From: a virus
IMG/VR virus record: IMGVR_UViG_3300010883_000164
Location: 1 to 35,417 of that record
Direction: 5' to 3' (one strand)
DNA length: 35,417 nt
Shown here piece by piece: positions 13,028 to 21,803 of the stretch; the stretch's first letter is position 1, and each line of letters begins with the position of its first letter. The notes beneath the pieces are model-generated. The model saw nothing but the letters and a program-made list of their open reading frames with translations. It was not told the DNA's origin and did no database searches. Both the position numbers and the translations under genes were made by a program.

Positions 13028-13356
13028 ACGTCATTTTCCAATATATCAAATATGTTTTCGATATCACTTTCTACCAAGCCGAAGTCTTTCAACTTATCCT
13101 GCCCGGCTATTTTCATCTTCATGATCTTGTTGCGTTTTCGCTTGCCTTGGATATTATATTTTTCTTTACAGCCGTGGAGATAATCAGTAACTTGCGGATT
13201 GTCGTCCAAGTAGCCCTCGACCATCAAGCGGAAGAACTCAGATTGCTTTAATCCGTCATGCTGGCATTTAATGCGCAGTTGGGCTTGGCGCGTTGGCGTG
13301 TCGTAAAACATTATCTTCTTTCTAGTTTCAGGGTCTGGGGTTGGAATAGAGTTCAT
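13024..13356 (-). CDS. ribbon-helix-helix-like small protein
   Basis: A protein of 110 residues. After a short N-terminus comes MFYDTPTRQAQLRIKCQHDGLKQSEFFRLMVEGYL, with a strand (AQLRIKC) and two helices (KQSEFFRLMVEGYL) like MetJ/Arc-type DNA-binding proteins. The C-terminal half is basic, then acidic. The start used is the ATG at 13356, 5 bases after GGAGG and overlapping the TGA of the IMPDH-like gene; the earlier ATG at 13368 lies before the ribosome binding site. It is probably a phage transcription regulator paired with the sigma-like protein downstream. Confidence 0.68.
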   Translation of the reverse strand: MNSIPTPDPETRKKIMFYDTPTRQAQLRIKCQHDGLKQSEFFRLMVEGYLDDNPQVTDYLHGCKEKYNIQGKRKRNKIMKMKIAGQDKLKDFGLVESDIENIFDILENDV

Positions 13357-14375
13357 TTGTTCCTCCATAATATGTGCGTATTGCTTTCACTTTGTCCTGC
13401 TTGGGACTGTACAACGAAATTACATGAACTTCGAAGTTGTTCCAAATTTCGAGCCCCCGTATAAGACAGGCCACTACGGATACCACCATCAATATCTTGA
13501 ATAACACGGGTAACACAGCCCCTGTAAGGTACGGTGGTTGCGACACCTTCCGCCGTAGAACTTTTGCCACGCCAGTCGCGTTGTGCTTGGGAGCTAGCCA
13601 TCCCTCGATATGCTTTGTATTTTTCGCCTTTGACATTTGTGAATGTTTGACCCGGTGTCTGATCGGTCCCAGCTAACACTGACCCTACCATCACGAAGTC
13701 CGCCCCTGCAGCTAGTGCTTTGACCATGTCCCCAGAAGTTTTAATTCCGCCATCTGCAATTATTTTTGTTTTATAAGTAGTCTGCGAAACATCAAAAATA
13801 CTTTGTAATGTAGGTACACCATGGCCGGTGACTAATCTGGTTGAGCAGATTGAACCTCCGCCAATGCCAACCCGTACGGAGTCAGCGCCCCAGTCGGCTA
13901 GTTGTTCAAACGCGTCTAGAGTCGCAACATTGCCGGCCATAAGATGAGCTGTTCCGGTAAAAGCTCCTCTCAAAGAACTTAAGCAAGTTTGCATCATCGC
14001 ATGATGTCCATGGGCCACATCGATACACAACACGTTCGCACCGGCCTCGACCAGTTCTTCAGCGCGGTTCATGTAGTCACCCGTCATGCCAATCGCTGCA
14101 GCGATATTAACGGTACCGGCCGAGCGAGCGTGCCTAACCAAGGAAGCCTGCTCGGAGGCTGTGTTATACCGATGTACGACACCCATTCCCCCTGCAGAGT
14201 CCAGGGCCCGGGCCATAGCGCTCTCGGTAACCGTGTCCATCGGGCTGGAGATCAAGGGCAGCTTCAGCGTGGTCCTGTCATCTAATATTGAGGACAGATC
14301 AATCTGCGACCTAGACTCAATGTCGCTATACTTCGGTACTAAGAGGACGTCATCAAAAGCGTAAGTTTGTTTCAT
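13353..14375 (-). CDS. IMP dehydrogenase / GMP reductase family enzyme
   Basis: A TIM-barrel enzyme of 340 residues. Family blocks are [22 protein letters not shown], the [19 protein letters not shown] loop with the catalytic Cys, [25 protein letters not shown], and [11 protein letters not shown] followed by [15 protein letters not shown]. The CBS pair of ordinary IMPDH is absent, and the length fits GMP reductase or a CBS-less IMPDH. Loop details (GVP rather than GYP, AEGV) lean slightly to IMPDH, which would feed guanine nucleotide synthesis. AGAGGA precedes the ATG at 14375. Confidence 0.9.
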   Translation of the reverse strand: MKQTYAFDDVLLVPKYSDIESRSQIDLSSILDDRTTLKLPLISSPMDTVTESAMARALDSAGGMGVVHRYNTASEQASLVRHARSAGTVNIAAAIGMTGDYMNRAEELVEAGANVLCIDVAHGHHAMMQTCLSSLRGAFTGTAHLMAGNVATLDAFEQLADWGADSVRVGIGGGSICSTRLVTGHGVPTLQSIFDVSQTTYKTKIIADGGIKTSGDMVKALAAGADFVMVGSVLAGTDQTPGQTFTNVKGEKYKAYRGMASSQAQRDWRGKSSTAEGVATTVPYRGCVTRVIQDIDGGIRSGLSYTGARNLEQLRSSCNFVVQSQAGQSESNTHILWRNK

Positions 14376-14376
14376 G

Positions 14377-14709
14377 CTATTCCTCTAAAGTTTCCAAGTA
14401 CCTTTCCAGGTACCAGATTGCTTTTTCAATGTCTCTGACTTTCGTTCCCTTATGCTTATGCCTTGAGATATATTTAATTGCGTTGCCGCAGTGGAAGCCG
14501 AGGCTCCAGTCTTCAATTACATCAATGGTTTCGTAGGAACCATGGTTATAGTGCCCAGGGTGAGAAACCAATTCGGGCGCCTGGACTATTTCAATAGCGC
14601 ATGGGTCTACGTCATCGAGTTCTAAAGGTTCAGCTTCGAAGTAGGCTTCGTCATCGTCATCGAACTTGCTAATAAGCAGTTCTTTTATCTCTTGATACTT
14701 GTTACTCAT
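14377..14709 (-). CDS. DUF3310 protein
   Basis: A protein of 110 residues with an acidic N-terminal half and a C-terminal DUF3310 domain: SHPGHYNHG, ETIDVIEDW, GNAIKYISRHKHKG and DIEKAIWYLERYLE. DUF3310 proteins are widespread in phages; T7 gp1.7, which has nucleotide kinase activity, is related. It lies between dUTPase and the IMPDH-like enzyme, consistent with a nucleotide-metabolism role, but activity cannot be read from this sequence. Confidence 0.85.
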   Translation of the reverse strand: MSNKYQEIKELLISKFDDDDEAYFEAEPLELDDVDPCAIEIVQAPELVSHPGHYNHGSYETIDVIEDWSLGFHCGNAIKYISRHKHKGTKVRDIEKAIWYLERYLETLEE

Positions 14710-14711
14710 AT

Positions 14712-15239
14712 TTAAAATCCTGATGGCATGCCATCTAGTGGGTGTGGGAGATCGTCTTTCTTGGTGGGGCGCGCATCCGTAGGGCTGTTGGTGCTGCCTA
14801 ATGCTCCAGCGCCACGGTTGGAGATTGTTATGTCATCGCGGTAAAGGCCTGTGCCTTGCAACTGCACGGGGCGGAAATGCACCACAGGGACCAGAACCAG
14901 TTGTGCGATTTTGTCCCCAGAAGCGACGTACTGGACTTCCGTGCCAATGTTGTGTAAATCGATGAAGACTTCTCCTTCGTACCCACTGTCGACAATGTGC
15001 GCACCGACGACCAAGGATCTTTTTGCGCCCATGCTTGATCTGTTACAGACTTGTAGCATGTAACCATGAGGTACACCGAAACTTAGTCCCGTGGGAAGAA
15101 GCATGCTTCCCCCCGGTTTAATCGATGCCGACGAGACACTTGGGTCATTAGGACAGTAATAAACATCCAGGCCGGCGTCGCTAGGATTGGCTCTAGAGGG
15201 CTCTTTGCTCCCCGTTCTCATTTTGTATTCTAAGATCAC
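14712..15239 (-). CDS. dut: dUTP pyrophosphatase
   Basis: A trimeric-type dUTPase of 175 residues, hydrolysing dUTP to dUMP and pyrophosphate. The five motifs are visible: SDAGLDVYY (20-28), NRSSMGAK (66-73), VGAHIVDSGYEGEVFID (78-94, catalytic D84), GDKIAQLVLVPV (108-119) and NRGAGALGST (141-150). The start is the GTG at 15239 after GGAGGAAAG; the longer frame to 15284 overlaps the previous gene further and begins with unrelated residues. A Pro/Asp-rich tail follows motif V. With ThyX it keeps uracil out of DNA and supplies dUMP. Confidence 0.95.
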   Translation of the reverse strand: MILEYKMRTGSKEPSRANPSDAGLDVYYCPNDPSVSSASIKPGGSMLLPTGLSFGVPHGYMLQVCNRSSMGAKRSLVVGAHIVDSGYEGEVFIDLHNIGTEVQYVASGDKIAQLVLVPVVHFRPVQLQGTGLYRDDITISNRGAGALGSTNSPTDARPTKKDDLPHPLDGMPSGF

Positions 15240-15490
15240 CTTTCCTCCAATTGTTCTACTAGCTCTTTTGCTTTGCCCCAACACTCAGGGCAATACAGGC
15301 TAACTCTGTTCTTGTCCTGACGTACTACAACTTTCCATGTTTTGACATGTTCCATAGACTTCTTGTCAAAGCTCTCCTTGCAGGACATACATTCTTCTCC
15401 AAGCCCGCCAAACATAGTAAGCTGTTTCTTCATCTCTTTTTCCGCCTTTTGCTGTTGGCGGCGCTGTATTGATCTTTTTAAGCTGCCCAT
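15236..15490 (-). CDS. small zinc-ribbon phage protein
   Basis: A protein of 84 residues. The N-terminal 25 residues are a basic helix (RSIQRRQQQKAEKEMKK). Next come CMSCKESFDKKS and, after a KTWKVVVRQ strand, VSLYCPECWGKA: two CxxC knuckles that form a probable zinc ribbon. The 'FDKK ... WKVVV ... LYCPECW' outline is a recurrent T4-type phage family of unknown function. It sits directly after dnaE, so a replication role is possible. Confidence 0.75.
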   Translation of the reverse strand: MGSLKRSIQRRQQQKAEKEMKKQLTMFGGLGEECMSCKESFDKKSMEHVKTWKVVVRQDKNRVSLYCPECWGKAKELVEQLEER

Positions 15491-15494
15491 TGTT

Positions 15495-18400
15495 TTACCC
15501 TAGTAGTTTGAACGTGTGTCGAATTGACCTAGTACTGAAGCCCCACTCTTCGCTGAAATCTAGCTTGGCGGCATAAGGACGGTTCAAGTGGATCTTGTCG
15601 TGTTCTTTGACGCCCCAGCACTTAATAGTCGTGTTTGACGAGGTCTCATCGATAACCTTGACAAGCCAGTACAACTTGCCGTTCTTCGTCTGCTTGGGAA
15701 TAATCTCGCGCGGGATGAACCAAGCTACCCCCAAGTCATTGTCCCAAGAGCCAACGGGGGGAACACAATGCCTTTCGATGGACTCTCGAATTTGTCGAGT
15801 CATCACCAAATCGAATGGAAAGATGCCTGTCAAAGATGACACGAAGTCAATCTTCTCCTCGATAGAAAAGTCTGTCTCTGGCGAATATAGTTCAATGTTC
15901 TCACCTAGCTTCTTCAGGTTCTTCGGGCGATCTTGGATACATGCCATCCAAAAATGCTTACAGCCATTAAATCGGTCGTCGACCAAACCATCAAGGGCTC
16001 CTGACCTGCAGAGCACATCGAGCGCCTTCTTGTTCAGTTTGGAGTAAACGATGCCTTCGTTAAACAACAGGTCCTCGATTGAGTTAAAAGGGCGGTTGTT
16101 GATGATTTGCTCAATGGCTTTATCGCCTAGGCCCTTGACAGAGCTAAGAGGCTGCACCAATGTGGTGCCGTCATGATCGATTTCCCACTGAGATGTTGAT
16201 GTGTTAATGTTCACATTTTCAATATAGAAACCATTCTTCTGAGCTAAATTAATTGCTGCTTCTTTTCTTGATTCCGGCTCCTTATCAAGGAAGGCCGCTG
16301 TCCAACACTCAGGATAATAGTTCAGGAGCCATGCGCACTGGTAAGAAAGTGCGCTATAAGCAACAGCGTGAGACTTATTGAAACCATAACCAGAGAAATA
16401 TTCAAAATTTCTCCAGAGCGAGTCTGCGGTGGTTCTATCAATTGACTTAGCAATGCATCCTCTAATGAATTTCTCTCTGATCTTTTCTTTCTCTTCATGT
16501 CCTTTACCTGTACCTTTCTTCGTAAGGAGTTTACGGAGCTTGTTGCCTTCGTCTAGAGTGATGTTGTCGCCTAGCTTATGTGCCAGCAATGCAAGTTGCT
16601 CTTGAAAAATCAAGAAGCCTGCTGTCTCTTCTGTTACCTCTTTGACAAGGTCATTGACATACTGAATGTCAGTTGGGTTGTTCTTCGCCTTAACATAGCC
16701 CTTATCAACGCCTGCGCTCAGGGGTCCGGGTCTGTAAATAGACGTGATGGCGGAGATGTCAATAATGTTCTGTGGCTTCGCGCGACGAGCTAACCTTTGT
16801 GCGCCGGCGTTTGTAAACTGGAATACGCCAACAAATTTGCCTTTGTGAAAGATGTTCTTGTAGACCTCTTGATCGTTAAGATCAATCTTGTCTGGATGTA
16901 AGTTGTCATCATAGTACTTTTTAACGTCTTCGAACGTGGGATTGGCCACACCATGGTGCCTCTTAAGTACGTGACCAACGGCAGATTGGATCATCTCCAG
17001 GGTCGACAAGCCAAGCAAATCAAACTTGATGAAGCCCATGGGCTCTAAATGTCTAACATGTATGCCCTCGGACCATGGCGTCTGAATTACTCCTCCCGAA
17101 CAAACCAAGGGCATATGCTTGTCTAGATCCTCACCGATTACGACGCCGCCGGCATGGCGACTAACAGAGCGTACCTGCCCTACCAGTCCTTCAACGTGAG
17201 TCTTAATATGCGGATACTTGTTTAGAAAATGTCGCAAGGAGTCGGAGAATTCCATAACCTCCTCGAATGTTGGCGCGTATACGCCGGCGCGGATGCCATG
17301 CTTCTTCTTTGCTTTTGGCGTCGCTTCCTTAACCATTTTGCCAGTAACGGCGTTGACCTCGGGAAAAGGCACTCCGTAGAACTTGCTAATGTCTTTGATA
17401 AGAGACCTTAGTTGCATTGTGTTGAAGTTAGAGATGGGCACAACTGTGGTCTCCCCCCACTCTTCAGCTAGGATCTCTTTGAGGCCAAAAGCATCGCTGA
17501 CATCATAATCAATGTCTGGGTAATCTGTGGCGTCAGACCTCAAGAACCTGCTAAAAAGCAAACCATATTTGATAGGGTCGATCTGTGTAATTCCAAGTAC
17601 ATACGCGACAAGAGAACCAGCCGCTGATCCACGGCCTGGACCCGAAAGCATGTGCTCCTGGGTCTTGTTTGCCACCGCTTTCATCGTCAAGAAATACTCG
17701 CAGAAGCCTCTGTCGTCGATTACATGGATCTCGTGTTTAAGTCTGTCGACATATTCTTTGTTTTCCGACAAGCCTAGTTTTCGTAAGCCAGTGACACAAT
17801 CCTTCGTGAGCGTTTCCGTAGCGAACTCGCCCTCTGGGATGATGAACTCTGGCAAGCGCACTTTATCGTCTGGCAGGAAGTCATCGATAGCCTCGTGGGC
17901 GATCCAGTGCGTACGAACGAAAGAATCATAAATGACATCATCGTCATACGTGACGTTACATTCCTCGGAGTACTTTTTATAAGCAGCCCACATCTGATCT
18001 CCGTTCTTTGGATATAGTTCCATACCCATTTCGTCAACATCGATCGGAAGCTCAGACTTCATGTACTCTGGTGCCTTCTTACCGAGCCAGCCAAGTCGCT
18101 TGTACAATTCCCTGTCTTTCCAAGCGTCCGGGCTTGGATAATGTGAGTCTGCCGTAGAAATAAGCTCAATGCCAAATTCTTCTGCCATTTGAATGACATA
18201 TTTGTTCAAGGTATGCTGTTCCGGTACATTGTTCCATTGTAGCTCTCCGTACCACCTATCACCCAGAATAGACATCATATTACGCGAGGTCTCGCGCATG
18301 GAGTTCAAGATAGCTTCTTCACCGTCGTCTCGGTTATCCCAGTAGTCGCCGGCATATACTCCGCCTAGACATGCAGATGACGCGATGACACCTTCACCAT

Positions 18401-18920
18401 ATTTTTCAAGTAGGTCATAATCCAATCGTGGGTAACGATAGAAATTGTCACCCTGATGTGTCTTAGAAATAATCTTAAAGATGTTATTCAGACCGACTTG
18501 GTTCTGTGCGACCAGAACTAAGTGGCGTCTTGCGTTGATTTTGTTGCGAATCTTAGCTTTCGACTCGTCTTCGTCCTCGGCCGCTACTTTATCATCAGTT
18601 GATAAGGATTTTGCCTTCTTCTTGTCTGTCTTGGCTTGCTCGTACTCCTGCTTCCACGCCTTAATCGAAGGGACGAAGTATGCCTCAACACCGAAGATGG
18701 GTTTGAATTCTTTACCGGCGGACTTCATCTTCTTGGCGTGAAGTACCTGATATGGTAATCCGTTCATGTTGCCATGGTCTGTTAGCGCGAGGGCTGACAT
18801 TCCGTTCTCGTAAGCAAAATCCATGTGATCTTGCGGATAGCCAAAGCCGTCGAAGACAGAACCTGCGACGCTATGCGCGTGCAAGCCGACGAACGGGATA
18901 GATGATTTACTGCGTTTCAT
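15495..18920 (-). CDS. dnaE: DNA polymerase III alpha subunit (DnaE type)
   Basis: A family C polymerase of 1141 residues, about the length of bacterial DnaE. The N-terminal PHP domain keeps the usual metal ligands: H14, H16, D48, H49, E79, H133, C184, D258 and H260, so it may be an active proofreading exonuclease. The palm has GPGRGSAAGSLVAY (about 427-440), PDIDYD (468-473; catalytic D471 and D473) and IKFDLLGL (631-638; D634). Helix-hairpin-helix (KGLGDKAIEQI) and OB-like regions follow. The ATG at 18920 has AGGAG that can be locked in a hairpin (18927-18947). It is the second DNA polymerase in this window. Confidence 0.97.
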   Translation of the reverse strand: MKRSKSSIPFVGLHAHSVAGSVFDGFGYPQDHMDFAYENGMSALALTDHGNMNGLPYQVLHAKKMKSAGKEFKPIFGVEAYFVPSIKAWKQEYEQAKTDKKKAKSLSTDDKVAAEDEDESKAKIRNKINARRHLVLVAQNQVGLNNIFKIISKTHQGDNFYRYPRLDYDLLEKYGEGVIASSACLGGVYAGDYWDNRDDGEEAILNSMRETSRNMMSILGDRWYGELQWNNVPEQHTLNKYVIQMAEEFGIELISTADSHYPSPDAWKDRELYKRLGWLGKKAPEYMKSELPIDVDEMGMELYPKNGDQMWAAYKKYSEECNVTYDDDVIYDSFVRTHWIAHEAIDDFLPDDKVRLPEFIIPEGEFATETLTKDCVTGLRKLGLSENKEYVDRLKHEIHVIDDRGFCEYFLTMKAVANKTQEHMLSGPGRGSAAGSLVAYVLGITQIDPIKYGLLFSRFLRSDATDYPDIDYDVSDAFGLKEILAEEWGETTVVPISNFNTMQLRSLIKDISKFYGVPFPEVNAVTGKMVKEATPKAKKKHGIRAGVYAPTFEEVMEFSDSLRHFLNKYPHIKTHVEGLVGQVRSVSRHAGGVVIGEDLDKHMPLVCSGGVIQTPWSEGIHVRHLEPMGFIKFDLLGLSTLEMIQSAVGHVLKRHHGVANPTFEDVKKYYDDNLHPDKIDLNDQEVYKNIFHKGKFVGVFQFTNAGAQRLARRAKPQNIIDISAITSIYRPGPLSAGVDKGYVKAKNNPTDIQYVNDLVKEVTEETAGFLIFQEQLALLAHKLGDNITLDEGNKLRKLLTKKGTGKGHEEKEKIREKFIRGCIAKSIDRTTADSLWRNFEYFSGYGFNKSHAVAYSALSYQCAWLLNYYPECWTAAFLDKEPESRKEAAINLAQKNGFYIENVNINTSTSQWEIDHDGTTLVQPLSSVKGLGDKAIEQIINNRPFNSIEDLLFNEGIVYSKLNKKALDVLCRSGALDGLVDDRFNGCKHFWMACIQDRPKNLKKLGENIELYSPETDFSIEEKIDFVSSLTGIFPFDLVMTRQIRESIERHCVPPVGSWDNDLGVAWFIPREIIPKQTKNGKLYWLVKVIDETSSNTTIKCWGVKEHDKIHLNRPYAAKLDFSEEWGFSTRSIRHTFKLLG

Positions 18921-18926
18921 ATTAAC

Positions 18927-18947
18927 TCCTATGAAGAGAACATAGGA
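18927..18947 (-). promoter_or_regulatory. hairpin that can hide the dnaE ribosome binding site
   Basis: A perfect 7-base-pair stem (TCCTATG / CATAGGA) with a 7-base loop (TTCTCTT) ends 6 bases before the dnaE ATG. The AGGAG of the ribosome binding site is in the 3' arm. Folding would block initiation, and a protein binding the hairpin could control it. Confidence 0.65.
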
Positions 18948-18967
18948 ACGCTAGCGCAGATTAAAGC

Positions 18968-19195
18968 TTAAAATTGATTAATCTTTGTTTTTTTAGCCTC
19001 ATCGTCTCTTTTTAACAGATAAGCAGACATACTTTCCAAGTTGTAACAATTCGGCATAGGGATGAAGGGCATCAGGCCATGTAACAAGAAGTAACATGAA
19101 GATATAGCCATTTTTATCCCGATAAGAGCAGCGAACGTGGCATGTTCTCGCCATGTCTTCCCGCTAGCGTCCAAGTGCTTAGTAAACAATTTCAA
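18968..19195 (-). CDS. DUF6356 small membrane protein, possible holin
   Basis: A protein of 75 residues. The start KLFTKHLDASGKTWREHATFAALIG matches the DUF6356 pattern (LFxxHPxSVGExYxEHxxFA), followed by one hydrophobic helix (about 24-48) and a Pro-rich LMPFIPMP segment, then a charged tail. DUF6356 has no established function. The TTG start at 19195 lies one base after the stop of the muramidase-SGNH gene, so the two are coupled. Being next to the cell-wall enzyme makes a holin or lysis-accessory role reasonable, but that is inference. Confidence 0.75.
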   Translation of the reverse strand: MKLFTKHLDASGKTWREHATFAALIGIKMAISSCYFLLHGLMPFIPMPNCYNLESMSAYLLKRDDEAKKTKINQF

Positions 19196-19196
19196 C

Positions 19197-21020
19197 TTAC
19201 CACTTCATCCTTACTTCTTTAACCAGTCCTCGGAGAGACGCCATGCTCTCAGCCAGCGCCTTTTGACTTTCTTTGTCCTTAATGTCCCGTATTAAAACAA
19301 AGGTGTTATAATGTTCATCTCCGAACACGTAGTCTCTTTCGGGCAAGGTATCTGCTTTGTTAGTACTCTTGAGATAAGAATCAACTTCACTGTAGAATTT
19401 GTCAAAGTCAAAGTCAGGCTGGTGCTTCTTAATAAAGTTTAAATATTTAGCCTGTACTCGGCCTTTCTTACCAGAAGGCAGCTCCGCGCTGCGTGCATCC
19501 TCACCGAACTCATCAGGATCCGGAGCGTTCTGTTCAGCTTTTGCCTGTGCGATTAGTGCCTTCACTTGCTTCGCCGTTGGGGGGCCCATTTTAGCGATTT
19601 TGTCTTTTTGAGCTAACAGATTTTTAATAAGTGTTGCGTTCCTCTTCCAGTCTTGCATCTTGCGCTGCTTCTCCGACTCTTCATCGCTCTGGGCGATTGC
19701 AGCTGCAGATCCTCCGGCTGAGGCGACTGCTTGCCCGCCCAGGAAGCCTTGGCGCGCGCTGAATTCTTGTTTCGCCATATTGCGCGTTAGGTGCACATTA
19801 TCTTTTCTTTTGCCTAGTTCTGCTGTATCGTAGGCATATTCACTAGTTGGATTCCAAAAAGCGATCCCGGCCTCTTTAGCAGCTTTTGCCATGGCTGCGT
19901 TCATTTTGGCGCGCAAATCATTAGACTTCACGCCTTTGTATGTCCTATTGGATCCAATTGGCACGGAACCAGCAAAGGTCGAGCCTGGGTACTTTGCCAT
20001 CATCTGCATTAAAGGTTTTATCTTCCTGTCTATGTACGCCGCGAGCGTAGAGTCCTTGTACGCTCGGCCTCCGTCGTTCCCACCAAGAGAGGTACAGTGG
20101 ATCTGAGTTACACCAGAACCAAGGATCTGCTTCGCAAAACTGCTTCCGCCCGGGCGGCCCGAAACGACTTTCTCTAATACGCTTATCCAAAAGCTAGCGC
20201 CGGAACCGTTTCTGTGCAGTGCTAGCACTGAAGCACCGCGAGATTCATAATATCTTTTGTACTCTTGGTTTATGTGGGCAGAGTTAGAATCACCGATGAG
20301 GACAATGCGGCCACCGCCGGTGGCGGGTGAAGTGCCGGCTGTGTCCGTGCCTACTTGGCCGGATTGCTTCATCTTTCTGTAACCGTTGCGGCTCTTCGCA
20401 ATTCTAGAGTTGTCTTGGTTGTTGGGGTTAGCTGTATTATATATCTGTTGCATCCAGCTAGCATAGCGCCCTTGGCGATCGCCATTGTAATAGTAGCCAA
20501 TGCCATACCAGTCTTTGTTCTTAATGGCTTCGAATAGAGGTCTTTTAGTTCGAACGAAGTCAATAAAGCCTTTGATCTGGGCATCGGCAGATTGTTTGAA
20601 CGCCCTGACCATTTCTTCCGGGCTTCCATAGCCTAGTTTTCTGTAACTCCATCCATGAATCTGAAATGCACCCCAGGAAGTATTTGCATATGCGCCATGA
20701 GGCCAAAGGTCTATGCCGGCTCGGAGTATGGCGCGTGAGCCAGACATTCTTTTGTTGGCCCAAGAAGGTAGTTCACGCGAGGGAAACTTCTTTTTAAGCT
20801 TCGGAGTAAAGTGTCGACCAATCATAAACAGAAATTTTATATTCTGGCCAGTGGTGATGGGGGCGCCGCCCGTCTCGATCGCCAAGATTGCTTTAACTAT
20901 TGCCGGTTCGATACCAAGGGCCGCGGCCGCTTTTGGCACAGTGCTGTTGCCGTGGTTCCTGTTAACCGTATCTAATTGTTTGCGCAGGCTCGCGCTCGAA
21001 CGTTCTAAAAGTATATCCAT
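19197..21020 (-). CDS. muramidase-like / SGNH hydrolase fusion
   Basis: A protein of 607 residues with two enzymatic parts. Residues 30-200 look like an N-acetylmuramidase domain: ILAIETGGAP with a likely catalytic E49, NTSWGAFQIHGWSY (113-126) and WYGIGYYYNG (171-180). After a Gly/Thr-rich linker, residues 235-425 form an SGNH hydrolase: GDSNSAH (nucleophile S245), LGGNDGG (N315) and DNVH (D407, H410). A charged helical tail of about 170 residues follows. It may cleave and de-O-acetylate peptidoglycan, as an endolysin or tail-borne enzyme. No signal peptide is seen. AGAGGT precedes the ATG. Confidence 0.85.
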   Translation of the reverse strand: MDILLERSSASLRKQLDTVNRNHGNSTVPKAAAALGIEPAIVKAILAIETGGAPITTGQNIKFLFMIGRHFTPKLKKKFPSRELPSWANKRMSGSRAILRAGIDLWPHGAYANTSWGAFQIHGWSYRKLGYGSPEEMVRAFKQSADAQIKGFIDFVRTKRPLFEAIKNKDWYGIGYYYNGDRQGRYASWMQQIYNTANPNNQDNSRIAKSRNGYRKMKQSGQVGTDTAGTSPATGGGRIVLIGDSNSAHINQEYKRYYESRGASVLALHRNGSGASFWISVLEKVVSGRPGGSSFAKQILGSGVTQIHCTSLGGNDGGRAYKDSTLAAYIDRKIKPLMQMMAKYPGSTFAGSVPIGSNRTYKGVKSNDLRAKMNAAMAKAAKEAGIAFWNPTSEYAYDTAELGKRKDNVHLTRNMAKQEFSARQGFLGGQAVASAGGSAAAIAQSDEESEKQRKMQDWKRNATLIKNLLAQKDKIAKMGPPTAKQVKALIAQAKAEQNAPDPDEFGEDARSAELPSGKKGRVQAKYLNFIKKHQPDFDFDKFYSEVDSYLKSTNKADTLPERDYVFGDEHYNTFVLIRDIKDKESQKALAESMASLRGLVKEVRMKW

Positions 21021-21065
21021 GTTTAAACCTCTATTCTAATTAGTTACTTCGCCTTAAGCTCGCCA

Positions 21066-21803
21066 TTATTTGAAGTAATTGCAATATTCATGCCAGTTCG
21101 AAACTTTCTTATAGTTGAACTCGGTGCGGTGGATCCCAACGGCCCTCAGCGGGGAAAGTAAATGGGAAAGCTCAAGATCCGCAAAGGGCCCGAGGTTCGC
21201 CGTCGGGGATTGCAAGTCGTAACAATGTTTTTGAAGCTCCTTAATAATTTCCATGCTGCACACAAATGGTAGAAAATCTTCAGTAAAGATACTGTGTTGG
21301 GCGTCTGCGAAAACAATAGAATCTTTTTGTAGTTGTTTTCTTAGAGGTCTAATCACATCACTATTAATTACAGAATAGGGCCAGCAGACAAAAAAGTGCG
21401 CAGGGGCGGTGTGTTTGCTTAGACCTCCAAATATCTTTTTAGCCAGCAAAGAGCCAAAGATCGCAGTCCAGCCTATATGGTTCCGAAGCTGCAGGTCTCT
21501 AGCCGGTATGGCACAGTAGAAAACAGGGATGAACCTTTTGTGGTCAGAGGCGTGTCTCGCGTGTGCACGATATCTATAAACAGGGTCCTCCACCTTCTCG
21601 CCAATTAGCGAGCGAACAAGTGGTTGTTGGTCTTCACCGCATACAATCCATATAGTACTGCAGCCTGCCATGGCACAGTTGTACACAGCATGCTGCAAAA
21701 GAGTTTTGTTCTTGTCGTAAGGCATAAGCACGTGGTGCCATGGCAAAGAGATGTCTGAGGCATGCCCAGCAACGGGTATGATACCGGCTAAATTTTCGCT
21801 CAT
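21066..21803 (-). CDS. nucleotidyltransferase-like protein
   Basis: A protein of 245 residues. The N-terminus (GIIPVAGHA, then LPWHHVLMPYDKNKTLLQHAVYNCAMAGCSTIWIVCG) follows the Rossmann-like plan of sugar or cytidylyl nucleotidyltransferases: a strand plus glycine loop, a substrate loop, a helix and a second strand. FFVCWPYSVIN (about 137-147) is where these enzymes have the metal-binding strand. The classic GGxGxR motif is changed to AGHASD, so activity is uncertain. It starts at the base after the stop of the preceding unknown gene, suggesting a pair. Confidence 0.6.
   Translation of the reverse strand: MSENLAGIIPVAGHASDISLPWHHVLMPYDKNKTLLQHAVYNCAMAGCSTIWIVCGEDQQPLVRSLIGEKVEDPVYRYRAHARHASDHKRFIPVFYCAIPARDLQLRNHIGWTAIFGSLLAKKIFGGLSKHTAPAHFFVCWPYSVINSDVIRPLRKQLQKDSIVFADAQHSIFTEDFLPFVCSMEIIKELQKHCYDLQSPTANLGPFADLELSHLLSPLRAVGIHRTEFNYKKVSNWHEYCNYFK

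Noticed and set aside
13328-13636. 102-residue minus-strand frame with a hydrophobic stretch inside the IMPDH-like gene
   Set aside because: It is fully covered by the conserved enzyme in a different frame and has no ribosome binding site.
18958-18984. Inverted repeat AGATTAA/TTAATCT followed by a T-run on the plus strand
   Set aside because: It would terminate plus-strand transcription, for which there are no genes; the stem is AT-rich and overlaps the end of the DUF6356 gene. Probably chance.
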